This document shows positions 10,070-17,300 of a stretch of DNA of 57,180 nt, piece by piece. Each line of letters begins with the position of its first letter. Within the stretch, counting starts at the first letter, position 1. Made by a program: the position numbers and the translations under genes. A model generated the notes under the pieces. That model was not told the DNA's origin and made no database searches. It saw only the letters and a list, made by a program, of their open reading frames with translations. Source of the stretch: Croceimicrobium sp965656185 (GTDB taxonomy: Bacteria; Bacteroidota; Bacteroidia; Flavobacteriales; Schleiferiaceae); assembly GCA_965656185.1 (NCBI GenBank), contig CBFHJH010000015.1, positions 1 through 57,180 of the forward strand, written 5' to 3'.

Positions 10070-10507
10070 TTAGAATGGTTTTGGACCAGTTACTGTTAAT
10101 CCCATACTACGAGCAGTTCCTGCTACCATTTTCATAGCAGACTCGATGGTAAAAGCATTCAAATCAGCCATTTTATCTTCGGCGATAGCCCGTACCTGAT
10201 CCCAAGTAACCTTACCTACTTTTTGCAAGTTAGATTGAGGGGAACCTTTTTTGATCTTAGCTGCCTCCATTAATTGTACGGCGGCGGGAGGAGTTTTGAT
10301 AACGAAGTCGAATGACTTATCGCCATATACGGTAATTATTACCGGCAATACTTTCCCTTGCTTATCCTGGGTACGCGCATTAAACTGCTTACAGAACTCC
10401 ATGATGTTAACCCCTTTCGCACCAAGCGCGGGACCAACGGGAGGAGAAGGGTTAGCAGCACCTCCACGAACCTGGAGTTTAATTAGTGCACTTACTTCTT
10501 TTGCCAT
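10070..10507 (-). CDS. rplK: 50S ribosomal protein L11
   Basis: Encodes 145 residues of L11, part of the GTPase-associated centre of the ribosome. The N-terminal domain shows GGAANPSPPVGPALGAKGVN and EFCKQFNARTQ. The C-terminal rRNA-binding domain shows KVGKVTWDQVRAIAEDKMADLN and ends in GTARSMGLTVTG. Start and length agree with the family. It is the first ribosomal gene after nusG, with an 82-nt gap that carries a small inverted repeat. Confidence 0.98.
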   Translation of the reverse strand: MAKEVSALIKLQVRGGAANPSPPVGPALGAKGVNIMEFCKQFNARTQDKQGKVLPVIITVYGDKSFDFVIKTPPAAVQLMEAAKIKKGSPQSNLQKVGKVTWDQVRAIAEDKMADLNAFTIESAMKMVAGTARSMGLTVTGPKPF

Positions 10508-10536
10508 TTTTCAATTTATCTTTTAAAAACAATAAG

Positions 10537-10556
10537 GTGGGTTGGAAGCGACCCAC
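10537..10556 (-). promoter_or_regulatory. Small inverted repeat in the rplK leader
   Basis: A 6-bp perfect stem (GTGGGT/ACCCAC) with an 8-nt loop lies between nusG and rplK, about 30 nt before the L11 start. There is no U-tract on the coding strand, so it is not a standard terminator. It could be part of an L1-binding leader, as known for rplKA mRNA in other bacteria. That role is a guess from position only. Confidence 0.3.
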
Positions 10557-10589
10557 TGGGTTATACCCTATATTGAGCTCACAATATTA

Positions 10590-11141
10590 TTAACTCTCTT
10601 TCTCAACTTGCATGTAAGAAAGCTCTAAAGGTGTCTTTCTGCCAAAAATCTTCACCATTACCTCTAACTTTCTCTTCTCTTCAAATACCTTCTCAATGGT
10701 TCCATTAAATCCATTGAAAGGACCGTCGATAACCTTTACGGTTTCTCCAACGATATAAGGAATGTTGATCTTTTCTTCGGTCTCCGAAAGCTCATCAACT
10801 TTTCCTAACATGCGATTAACCTCGCTCTGACGCAATGGAACAGGATCTCCACCTTTGGTTTCACCCAAGAAACCAATTACTCCTTGTACGCCTTTTATAG
10901 TGTGCACCATTTCTCCCGATAGTTCGGCTTCTACCATGATATAACCGGGGAAATAGTTACGTTCTTTACTAATTTTCTTGCCATTTCTAATTTGAAAAAC
11001 CTTTTCGGTTGGTACTAAAACCTGACCTAAATGATCTTTCATATTAGCGTACTCTATCTCGCTTTCGATGTAGGTCTTAACCTTGTTCTCTTGGCCAGAA
11101 ATAGCGCGAACTACGTACCATTTTTTATTGCTCTCGCTCAT
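10590..11141 (-). CDS. nusG: Transcription termination/antitermination protein NusG
   Basis: Encodes a 183-residue NusG, which binds the RNA polymerase clamp and couples transcription to translation or Rho. The NGN domain occupies roughly residues 5-115 (KWYVVRAISGQENKVK, FPGYIMVEAELSGE, VQGVIGFLG). The KOW domain is in the last 60 residues (VGETVKVIDGPFNGFNGTIEKV). It lies 10 nt after secE and upstream of rplK, the usual order. There is no insertion and no sign that it is a specialised NusG paralogue. Confidence 0.98.
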   Translation of the reverse strand: MSESNKKWYVVRAISGQENKVKTYIESEIEYANMKDHLGQVLVPTEKVFQIRNGKKISKERNYFPGYIMVEAELSGEMVHTIKGVQGVIGFLGETKGGDPVPLRQSEVNRMLGKVDELSETEEKINIPYIVGETVKVIDGPFNGFNGTIEKVFEEKRKLEVMVKIFGRKTPLELSYMQVEKES

Positions 11142-11151
11142 AATAGGCCTC

Positions 11152-11343
11152 TTAGAATGCGTTATAAATGGTCTCTAGAACAGTGCTAATTACTTTGTCC
11201 ATGCCGAAAATCACCAAGGCGATGATCACCGATGAAACCGCTACAAGGACAGAAGACTTTTGTAGGTCTGACCAAGAAGGCCAGCTAGTTTTGTTTACTA
11301 ACTCCTCATAAGACTCCTGGAAGTAAGATTTTACTTTGCTCAT
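11152..11343 (-). CDS. secE: Preprotein translocase subunit SecE
   Basis: Encodes a 63-residue single-span SecE, the essential small subunit of the SecYEG channel. The amphipathic N-terminal helix (SYFQESYEELVNKTSWPSW) is followed by one membrane span near residues 30-55. I start at the internal ATG (MSKVKSYF) and not six codons earlier, because the longer frame begins inside tRNA-Trp and the short form matches the family length. It lies between tRNA-Trp and nusG, as in other Bacteroidota. Confidence 0.95.
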   Translation of the reverse strand: MSKVKSYFQESYEELVNKTSWPSWSDLQKSSVLVAVSSVIIALVIFGMDKVISTVLETIYNAF

Positions 11344-11358
11344 TCCTTTTCTACTTTG

Positions 11359-11431
11359 CACGGGTGGTAAGATTCGAACTCACGACCTTTGGTTTTGGAG
11401 ACCACTGCTCTACCAACTGAGCTACACCCGT
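11359..11431 (-). tRNA. tRNA-Trp (CCA)
   Basis: A 73-nt cloverleaf. The acceptor stem ACGGGTG pairs with CACCCGT, the anticodon loop is CTCCAAA with anticodon CCA, and the T-arm carries GTTCGAATC. The 3' CCA is not encoded. It sits between tuf and secE, a conserved arrangement in this phylum. Confidence 0.97.
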
Positions 11432-11441
11432 ATTTAGTGAG

Positions 11442-11472
11442 AAAGGTATCCCGATAATATCGGGACACCTTT
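11442..11472 (-). terminator. Hairpin behind tuf
   Basis: Arms 11442-11456 and 11458-11472 are complementary over about 15 bp (AAAGGT.TCCCGATA) with one mismatch. On the minus strand the stem ends in ACCTTTCTC, a weak U-rich tail. It separates tuf from tRNA-Trp and secE and probably terminates, or processes, most tuf transcripts. Confidence 0.7.
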
Positions 11473-11502
11473 TACTCAATAATCTATTTCAACTGAGAAA
11501 TA

Positions 11503-12690
11503 TTACTCAGTGATTTCAGTTACCTGACCAGCACCTACGGTACGACCACCCTCACGGATAGCGAAACGTAGACCTTTGTTGATAGCTACAGGAGCGATCA
11601 ATTCAACGTTGATGGTAAGGTTATCACCAGGCATTACCATTTCGGTACCTTCTGGTAATTTGATCTCACCGGTTACGTCGGTAGTACGCAAGTAGAACTG
11701 TGGACGGTAGTTGTTGTGGAAAGGAGTGTGACGACCACCTTCTTCTTTCTTCAAGATATACACCTCAGCTTTAAACTTAACGTGAGGAGTAATTGAACCT
11801 GGCTTACAGATTACCATACCACGACGGATATCTTTTTTCTCGATACCACGTAATAGGATACCTACGTTATCACCAGCTTCACCGCGATCAAGGATCTTAC
11901 GGAACATCTCTACACCAGTAATGGTAGAAGAAAGTTTCTCATCACCAAATCCGATGATATCTACAGGATCTCCAGTGTTGGCAACACCAGTTTCGATACG
12001 ACCAGTAGCTACAGTACCACGACCAGTAATAGAGAATACGTCCTCGATAGGCATCAAGAATGGCTTCTCATTGTCGCGCTCTGGCTCTTGGATCCAAGAA
12101 TCACAAGCGTTCATTAATTCCATAACAGTGTCTACCCACTTGTCTTCTCCGTTCAAGGCACCAAGTGCAGAACCTGAGATTACAGGAGTTTCGTCACCGT
12201 CATACTCGTAGAAAGAAAGTAGTTCACGAACTTCCATTTCAACAAGCTCTAATAATTCTTCGTCGTCTACCATATCCACTTTGTTCAAGAAAACAACGAT
12301 ACGTGGAATACCTACCTGACGACCAAGTAGAATGTGCTCACGGGTTTGTGGCATAGGGCCATCAGTAGCAGCAACTACTAAGATAGCACCGTCCATTTGA
12401 GCAGCACCAGTTACCATGTTCTTTACGTAGTCGGCGTGACCCGGACAATCTACGTGAGCATAGTGACGGTTTTCAGTTTGATACTCTACGTGTGCAGAGT
12501 TGATGGTAATACCACGCTCTTTTTCTTCTGGAGCGTTGTCGATAGAATCGAAATCACGTTTTTCGGAAAAACCAGCATTAGCCAAAACAGTAGTAATGGC
12601 GGCAGTCAAAGTGGTCTTACCGTGGTCAACGTGTCCGATGGTACCGATGTTTAAGTGCGGTTTGTTACGAACAAAAGTTTCCTTTGCCAT
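11503..12690 (-). CDS. tuf: Elongation factor Tu
   Basis: Encodes a 395-residue EF-Tu, the GTPase that brings aminoacyl-tRNA to the ribosome. The P-loop GHVDHGKT is at residues 19-26, followed by DCPGHADYVKNM (switch II) and NKVDMVDD (guanine specificity). Domains 2 and 3 include GRGTVATGRIETG and the C-terminal GGRTVGAGQVTEI. The open frame continues 35 codons upstream into tRNA-Thr, but the conserved start MAKETFVRNKPHLN fixes the true start at 12690. It lies within a tRNA cluster and likely shares the tRNA transcript. Confidence 0.98.
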   Translation of the reverse strand: MAKETFVRNKPHLNIGTIGHVDHGKTTLTAAITTVLANAGFSEKRDFDSIDNAPEEKERGITINSAHVEYQTENRHYAHVDCPGHADYVKNMVTGAAQMDGAILVVAATDGPMPQTREHILLGRQVGIPRIVVFLNKVDMVDDEELLELVEMEVRELLSFYEYDGDETPVISGSALGALNGEDKWVDTVMELMNACDSWIQEPERDNEKPFLMPIEDVFSITGRGTVATGRIETGVANTGDPVDIIGFGDEKLSSTITGVEMFRKILDRGEAGDNVGILLRGIEKKDIRRGMVICKPGSITPHVKFKAEVYILKKEEGGRHTPFHNNYRPQFYLRTTDVTGEIKLPEGTEMVMPGDNLTINVELIAPVAINKGLRFAIREGGRTVGAGQVTEITE

Positions 12691-12753
12691 GGTTTGTGTC
12701 TTAAAATTAAAACTTCTAAATAATAAGCGAGACCACTGTGGTCTTTCACTTAG

Positions 12754-12825
12754 AGCCAATGAGGGGATTTGAACCCCTGACCTCTTCCTTACCAAGGAAA
12801 CGCTCTACCCCTGAGCTACATCGGC
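12754..12825 (-). tRNA. tRNA-Thr (GGT)
   Basis: A 72-nt cloverleaf with acceptor stem GCCGATG/CATTGGC, anticodon loop TTGGTAA (anticodon GGT) and T-loop GTTCAAATC. It lies 63 nt upstream of the tuf start, in the usual tRNA-tuf order. CCA is not encoded. Confidence 0.96.
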
Positions 12826-12903
12826 CAAAAAAAACGGAACATAGTTCCTAAAACACACAAATTTTGATCAACGTCTATAGACATTAATCAATCTTCGTAT
12901 TTG

Positions 12904-12977
12904 AGCGGGAAACGGGATTCGAACCCGCGACCCTCAGCTTGGAAGGCTGATGCTCTAGCCAGCTGAGCTACTCCCGC
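12904..12977 (-). tRNA. tRNA-Gly (TCC)
   Basis: A 74-nt cloverleaf with acceptor stem GCGGGAG/TTCCCGC, anticodon loop CTTCCAA (anticodon TCC) and T-loop GTTCGAATC. It is the third member of the four-tRNA run upstream of tuf. Confidence 0.96.
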
Positions 12978-13074
12978 TTGTTTACTCTTTTGATTGCATC
13001 AAAAAAGCCTGGCTACATAAACCCAAATAAGAGTTTATGCTACTTACCTCAATCTAAATCTAGGTAAGTTTGTG

Positions 13075-13157
13075 TGGGGAGAGCAGGATTCGAACCTGCG
13101 AAGGTGTATACCAACAGATTTACAGTCTGTCCTCGTTGGCCGCTTGAGTATCTCCCC
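13075..13157 (-). tRNA. tRNA-Tyr (GTA)
   Basis: An 83-nt class II tRNA with a long variable arm. The acceptor stem is GGGGAGA/TCTCCCC, and the anticodon loop CTGTAAA gives anticodon GTA. The T-loop is GTTCGAATC. Confidence 0.96.
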
Positions 13158-13205
13158 GATCAATATTAAAAGAACTTTTAAAGGTTAAAGCCCCAATAAA
13201 AGCAG

Positions 13206-13279
13206 AGCCTGTGGAGGGATTCGAACCCCCGACCAGCTGATTACAAATCAGCTGCTCTGGCCAACTGAGCTACACAGGC
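13206..13279 (-). tRNA. tRNA-Thr (TGT)
   Basis: A 74-nt cloverleaf with acceptor stem GCCTGTG/CACAGGC, anticodon loop TTTGTAA (anticodon TGT) and T-loop GTTCGAATC. It is the first gene of the cluster Thr-Tyr-Gly-Thr-tuf. It is preceded by about 96 nt of A/T-rich sequence behind hpf, in which I see no gene. Confidence 0.96.
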
Positions 13280-13375
13280 TTTAACAATTGTCTATATAAA
13301 AGAACAGCCCGTTTTGAAAACGGACTGCAAATGTAACAAGTTTATTTATTGCCGCAATGGGCTAGAAAAAAAAAT

Positions 13376-13681
13376 TTAGGAGACTGCGGCACGGGGTTTA
13401 GGTTTATGCTTGATTAGCAATCTACGCAAGGCTTCCGTAGCCATATCAGCGGCCGCTTCAAAGGATCTATTTTGCTTTTTTACTACCAATTCATGACCAG
13501 GGATGTGTAATTTGATCTCAACGATCTTATTTTCTTTCTCGGAAGTATTCACAACCTTGAGAAAAACCTCACCATTAATTATACTGTCATTAAACAACTC
13601 TAGCTTATCAAGTTTAGCTTGGATGATGTTGATCAATTTCACATCAGCAGTGAAATTTACAGACTGAAAGGTAGCTTTCAT
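13376..13681 (-). CDS. hpf: Ribosome hibernation factor, short HPF/RaiA family
   Basis: Encodes 101 residues of the short HPF/YfiA family, which binds the 30S subunit and keeps idle ribosomes inactive. Family features are the start MKATFQSVNFTADVKLINIIQ, the central strands (VEIKLHIPGHELVVKKQNRSFEAAADMA) and the basic C-terminal helix (LRRLLIKHKPKPR). The C-terminal dimerisation domain of long HPF is absent. It follows xerC by 5 nt and lies at the end of the rpsU-xerC-hpf unit, a common arrangement in Bacteroidota. Confidence 0.92.
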   Translation of the reverse strand: MKATFQSVNFTADVKLINIIQAKLDKLELFNDSIINGEVFLKVVNTSEKENKIVEIKLHIPGHELVVKKQNRSFEAAADMATEALRRLLIKHKPKPRAAVS

Positions 13682-13686
13682 AGGTC

Positions 13687-14586
13687 TTAAGATTTATCAG
13701 CTCGAGGGTGAGCTTGGTTATACAATGATTTAAGACGGTCAATGGAATTGTGCGTGTAAACTTGAGTTGCCGCGAGAGAAGCATGGCCTAAAAGCTCTTT
13801 AACCGAATTAAGATCTGCCCCCCTGTTTAGCAAGTGACTCGCAAAAGAATGTCTTAATACATGAGGACTCCTTTTATCAATTCCACTAACATAACTAAGG
13901 TAGGCATTTACGCTATTGTAAACAAGCTTAGGGTAAAGCTTTTTACCCTTTGGCGTAAGGAAAAAGTACGGCTCCTCAGCGCCAGAAAAGGATTGCGGAC
14001 GATGAAACTCAAGGTAGCTTCTTAAACGTGAAATTAAACCCTCGCTTAAGGGAATTTCACGCTCCTTATTTCCCTTCCCTAGGACCTTTAGCCTTCGACC
14101 TTCGACCCTGAGGTCCGACTGCTTTAATTCGATCAATTCACTCAATCGCATACCCGTCTGATAGAAAAGATCCAAGATCAAGCGCTGTCCGTAAGCCCAA
14201 GAATCCTTCTCGTCGTATTCCATCTCAAGCAGCTTAAGCATTTCCTCTTCCGGCACCACCCGCAGTAATTTCTTAGGCGGCTTGGGCACATCTACCATGC
14301 TTGCCACATTGGTCTTCATCAAGCTCCTTCTTAAGAGAAACTTATAAAAGGATCGCAGAGCGCTTAGTTTACGCTTGATGCTAGTGCGCGCTAGATCTTG
14401 GTCTACTAATTCGATTAACCAAGAACGCACCATTCCTTTGTGTACTGCACTTAGATCTTCCTCTTGAAATTCTTCGGATATGAAATTAGCGAATGAGCTT
14501 AGGTCTCGACGATAAGCCTGCAGCGTATGATCAGAAAAAGATTTCTGATGCAAAAGATAATCTAGGTATTGGTCGATATAAGACAT
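13687..14586 (-). CDS. xerC: Tyrosine recombinase XerC/XerD family
   Basis: Encodes a 299-residue tyrosine recombinase of the Xer type, which resolves chromosome dimers at dif. The N-terminal SAM-like core-binding domain runs over residues 1-90 (DQYLDYLLHQKSFSDHTLQAY). The catalytic domain shows the full set: Arg in QTGMRLSEL, Lys in LGKGNKERE, HVLRHSFASH, LGHASLAATQ and the nucleophile Tyr in VYTH. I start at the ATG of MSYIDQYL; the frame runs ten codons further, but that extension is hydrophobic and not family-like. Its place between rpsU and hpf marks it as the housekeeping enzyme, not a mobile-element integrase. Confidence 0.92.
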   Translation of the reverse strand: MSYIDQYLDYLLHQKSFSDHTLQAYRRDLSSFANFISEEFQEEDLSAVHKGMVRSWLIELVDQDLARTSIKRKLSALRSFYKFLLRRSLMKTNVASMVDVPKPPKKLLRVVPEEEMLKLLEMEYDEKDSWAYGQRLILDLFYQTGMRLSELIELKQSDLRVEGRRLKVLGKGNKEREIPLSEGLISRLRSYLEFHRPQSFSGAEEPYFFLTPKGKKLYPKLVYNSVNAYLSYVSGIDKRSPHVLRHSFASHLLNRGADLNSVKELLGHASLAATQVYTHNSIDRLKSLYNQAHPRADKS

Positions 14587-14652
14587 AAAAAAGCAAGGGA
14601 ATGTAAAGATATACAAACCCTTGCTGAAATATGATACGAAGAAAGAAGGATT

Positions 14653-14844
14653 CTATTCCTCTTCCTGACGCTTATTCTGAATGTAAGCCGCCTTAATGAT
14701 CTCCTTACGACGAGCTACAGAAGGCTTTACGAATTGCTTACGTCCGCGGATTTCTTTCATGACACCAGTACGGTCATACTTACGCTTGTAACGCTTAAGA
14801 GCGCGGTCGATAGATTCTCCTTCTTTTACTGAAATTACTAACAT
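14653..14844 (-). CDS. rpsU: 30S ribosomal protein S21
   Basis: Encodes 63 residues of S21. The sequence begins MLVISVKEGESIDRALKRYKR and has the basic middle and C-terminal part (KPSVARRKEIIKAAYIQNKRQ). Length is normal. It is followed 66 nt later by xerC and has its own recognisable promoter just upstream. In Bacteroidota, S21 has been linked to sequestration of the 16S anti-Shine-Dalgarno sequence, which fits the lack of strong Shine-Dalgarno sites in this window; the link is established elsewhere and not shown here. Confidence 0.97.
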   Translation of the reverse strand: MLVISVKEGESIDRALKRYKRKYDRTGVMKEIRGRKQFVKPSVARRKEIIKAAYIQNKRQEEE

Positions 14845-14867
14845 TCTCTGCTTTAATTTTAGGGCTG

Positions 14868-14896
14868 CAAATATAGATATATTTCTCTTACCCCAA
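14868..14896 (-). promoter_or_regulatory. Promoter of rpsU
   Basis: A perfect Bacteroidota -7 box TATATTTG (14868-14875, minus strand) lies 23 nt before the rpsU start. A -33 TTG (14894-14896) is 18 nt upstream of it. The spacing matches the TTG-N17-23-TAnnTTTG pattern of the phylum's primary sigma factor. Confidence 0.75.
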
Positions 14897-14899
14897 TGA

Positions 14900-16063
14900 T
14901 TATTTCATTAATTCTCTTGAGATTACCAATTTTTGGATCTCAGATGTTCCTTCGCCAATTGTACAAAGCTTTACATCGCGATAAAACTTCTCAACCGGAT
15001 AGTCTTTAGTGAAGCCATAGCCCCCAAAAATTTGCACCGCTTCATTACAAGCTTTCACGGCAACTTCCGAAGCATATAACTTAGCTTTTGCTCCTGCTAT
15101 GGTAACCTTCTCTCCTTTATTTTTCAAATCGGCTGCTTGCCAAGTCAATAACTCAGCCGCCTCCATTTCGGTAGCCATATCGGCTAACTTGAAACTTACA
15201 CCTTGGAAAGAGGAAATAGGCTTACCGAACTGCTCACGCTCTTTAGAATATTGGGTAGCGGCTTCTAATGCTCCAAAACCACAACCTAAGGAGAGCGCCG
15301 CGATCGAAATCCGACCACCGTCTAATATCTTCATGGCCTGGATAAAGCCATCACCTTCCTCACCAAGTAGATTAGCGTGTGGAATACGACAGTTTTCGAA
15401 GACCAACTCTGCCGTCTCAGAGGCACGCATCCCTAATTTATTCTCTTTTCTTCCTCCGCGGAAACCTGGGGTATCGCGCTCCACGATAAACGCACTCATT
15501 CCATGCGAGTCACGCTTCTCTCCGGTACGAACAATCACCACTGCTACGTCGCCCGTAATACCATGAGTGATCCAATTCTTAGAGCCATTGATTACCCATT
15601 CATCACCATCACGCACTGCAGTAGTATCCATTCCTCCGGCATCACTACCAGTACCCGCTTCAGTTAATCCCCAAGCACCAATATGCTCTGCAGTAGCCAA
15701 CTCTGGCAAATACTTGCGCTTTTGCTCTTCATTACCAAAAGTTAAGATATGGTTGGTACACAAACTATTGTGTGCCGCCATACTAAGACCGATCGAAGGA
15801 TCTACTTTTGACAATTCTTTAATAGCGGTAACATACTCGAAATAACCCAGTCCAGAACCACCATATTCTTCAGGAACCAAAACGCCCATGAGGCCCATTT
15901 CTCCTAATTGCTTGAATATTTTTACCGGGAATTCTTGACTTTCATCCCACTTCATAATGTTGGGACGAATATTTTGCTCCGCAAAGTCTCTCACCGAATC
16001 GGCAATCATTTTTTGCGTCTCCGTCATACCGAAGTTCATTCCGCTCAAAGTATCTGTGCTCAT
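14900..16063 (-). CDS. Acyl-CoA dehydrogenase
   Basis: Encodes a 387-residue FAD-dependent acyl-CoA dehydrogenase, which makes the trans-2-enoyl-CoA in fatty-acid or branched-chain acyl-CoA oxidation. The N-terminal helical domain (FGMTETQKMIADSVRDFAEQ) is followed by the middle beta domain with GAWGLTEAGTGSDAGG and the flavin-binding segment NGSKNWITHG. The C-terminal domain ends with TIGEGTSEIQKLVISREL, which contains the usual catalytic Glu (EGT). Chain-length specificity cannot be read from the sequence. The start codon overlaps the stop of the upstream helix-hairpin-helix gene by 4 nt (ATGA), so the two are likely translationally coupled. Confidence 0.93.
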   Translation of the reverse strand: MSTDTLSGMNFGMTETQKMIADSVRDFAEQNIRPNIMKWDESQEFPVKIFKQLGEMGLMGVLVPEEYGGSGLGYFEYVTAIKELSKVDPSIGLSMAAHNSLCTNHILTFGNEEQKRKYLPELATAEHIGAWGLTEAGTGSDAGGMDTTAVRDGDEWVINGSKNWITHGITGDVAVVIVRTGEKRDSHGMSAFIVERDTPGFRGGRKENKLGMRASETAELVFENCRIPHANLLGEEGDGFIQAMKILDGGRISIAALSLGCGFGALEAATQYSKEREQFGKPISSFQGVSFKLADMATEMEAAELLTWQAADLKNKGEKVTIAGAKAKLYASEVAVKACNEAVQIFGGYGFTKDYPVEKFYRDVKLCTIGEGTSEIQKLVISRELMK

Positions 16064-17163
16064 TCTTTTCTATTCTTATTTATCGCTTGCCCATTCGCAT
16101 CGGATTCCGATACTTTCAAATAGGGTGCAAGTTTACGGAATAATACATCATCGACCAATTCAATGTTCGCAAGCTCTTCGGTCTTTTTAAAAAGCCCGAT
16201 TCGCTCTCTAAATTCGACTATATTCCGAGCTAAGTAGTAAGAGATATATGGGTGCTCTTTCATCTCCTCTAAATTGGCCTCGTTAATATTTATGTAGTTG
16301 TATCCGCTCGACCCTAAAAAGAACTGAGGCCTCATTTTTTTCATCCATAAACTATCAGCAAAGTAGAGCTCCCGCAGTTGGTCCAAACTATAAAAACCTC
16401 CCAGCTTTTCTCGGTAAGCCACGATCTCCTTCGCTGTAAAAGAGCCAATCCCTTTTATCTGCCGAAGAGCCACTGTATCGGCTGTATTTAGGTCAATCGG
16501 ACCTAACTCCTTCTCAAATTGAAACATACTATCGGCTAAAACCACAAAGGGTTCCAGTACAGCAGCCTCGGCACTGTCCATATTATAAATTAAGTAGAGG
16601 TCCGAAGCCTGTTCGAAGGGCCTAAACTTCTCCCGAAAAGACTGTAAGCCCCTAGCCATTTTTGAGGTAAAACCCATCGCCATCATGGCCTCATTAGTAA
16701 TCAAATTCGGATCGAAACTATCTGGCTTCAAAACCACCTTATCCAAGTGCGGCCTTGGTTTATCCCAGTTTCGTTGGAAATTAAAATACGGGCGATGTAG
16801 ATCCACCCAACTAGAGTCAAGGCCATAAATGGAGTAGAGCTGATCGGCTGATTCATAAGCTCCTAATGCATCACGATAAGCTAAAAAACTTCTGATCTGC
16901 CGAGGGTTTAACTTCATCTTAGCCAGCCTAGCCGAATCGAGCGAATTAACCATTAAGGTTTCGGGTAAAGATTTAAGGTAATTTTCTCGGCTTATGGAAT
17001 CCTCTCGCTGCCACTCTAATTCAATGGACCGGATTTCTGCCTCAGTATACTTTATCTCTACTGGAAACAAGCTATACCAATAGAAATCGATTACGTGAAA
17101 AACGATCGCCAATATCAGGAGCGTAAATGTGGCTCTTCTATAGCGCGGACTCATCCAATTCAT
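16060..17163 (-). CDS. Membrane-anchored protein with four ComEA-like helix-hairpin-helix units
   Basis: Encodes 367 residues. A positively charged N-terminus and one membrane span (about residues 11-30) are followed by an exported region with four repeats. Each repeat has the form of a ComEA-type helix-hairpin-helix: LNPRQIRSFLAYRDALGAY, MGFTSKMARGLQSFREKF, DLNTADTVALRQIKGIGS, then NINEANLEEMKEHPYIS. The third repeat is the clearest. ComEA domains bind DNA in transformation, but similar tandem proteins of unknown role are common in Bacteroidota. The next gene, an acyl-CoA dehydrogenase, overlaps it by 4 nt; no functional link is evident. DNA binding at the cell surface is only a possibility. 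Confidence 0.8.
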   Translation of the reverse strand: MNWMSPRYRRATFTLLILAIVFHVIDFYWYSLFPVEIKYTEAEIRSIELEWQREDSISRENYLKSLPETLMVNSLDSARLAKMKLNPRQIRSFLAYRDALGAYESADQLYSIYGLDSSWVDLHRPYFNFQRNWDKPRPHLDKVVLKPDSFDPNLITNEAMMAMGFTSKMARGLQSFREKFRPFEQASDLYLIYNMDSAEAAVLEPFVVLADSMFQFEKELGPIDLNTADTVALRQIKGIGSFTAKEIVAYREKLGGFYSLDQLRELYFADSLWMKKMRPQFFLGSSGYNYININEANLEEMKEHPYISYYLARNIVEFRERIGLFKKTEELANIELVDDVLFRKLAPYLKVSESDANGQAINKNRKE

Positions 17164-17300
17164 GTTAGAAAACTAGAGACAAACTCAAACAGATGCCGTT
17201 TTTAAACATTTTATTAATAATTATTAAGCAGCATGCCACGAATGATTTTCCCAAGTGCCATTTTTTTGCGATAATTGTGGCCTCACCAAAAAGAACAACA

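Noticed and set aside
12691..12795. An N-terminal extension of EF-Tu by 35 codons
   Set aside because: The extension runs through tRNA-Thr, and the conserved EF-Tu start is MAKETFVRNKPHLN.
13687..14616. The tyrosine recombinase as a mobile-element integrase
   Set aside because: It sits between rpsU and hpf in a typical housekeeping order, has no att repeats or phage genes nearby, and has normal XerC length.
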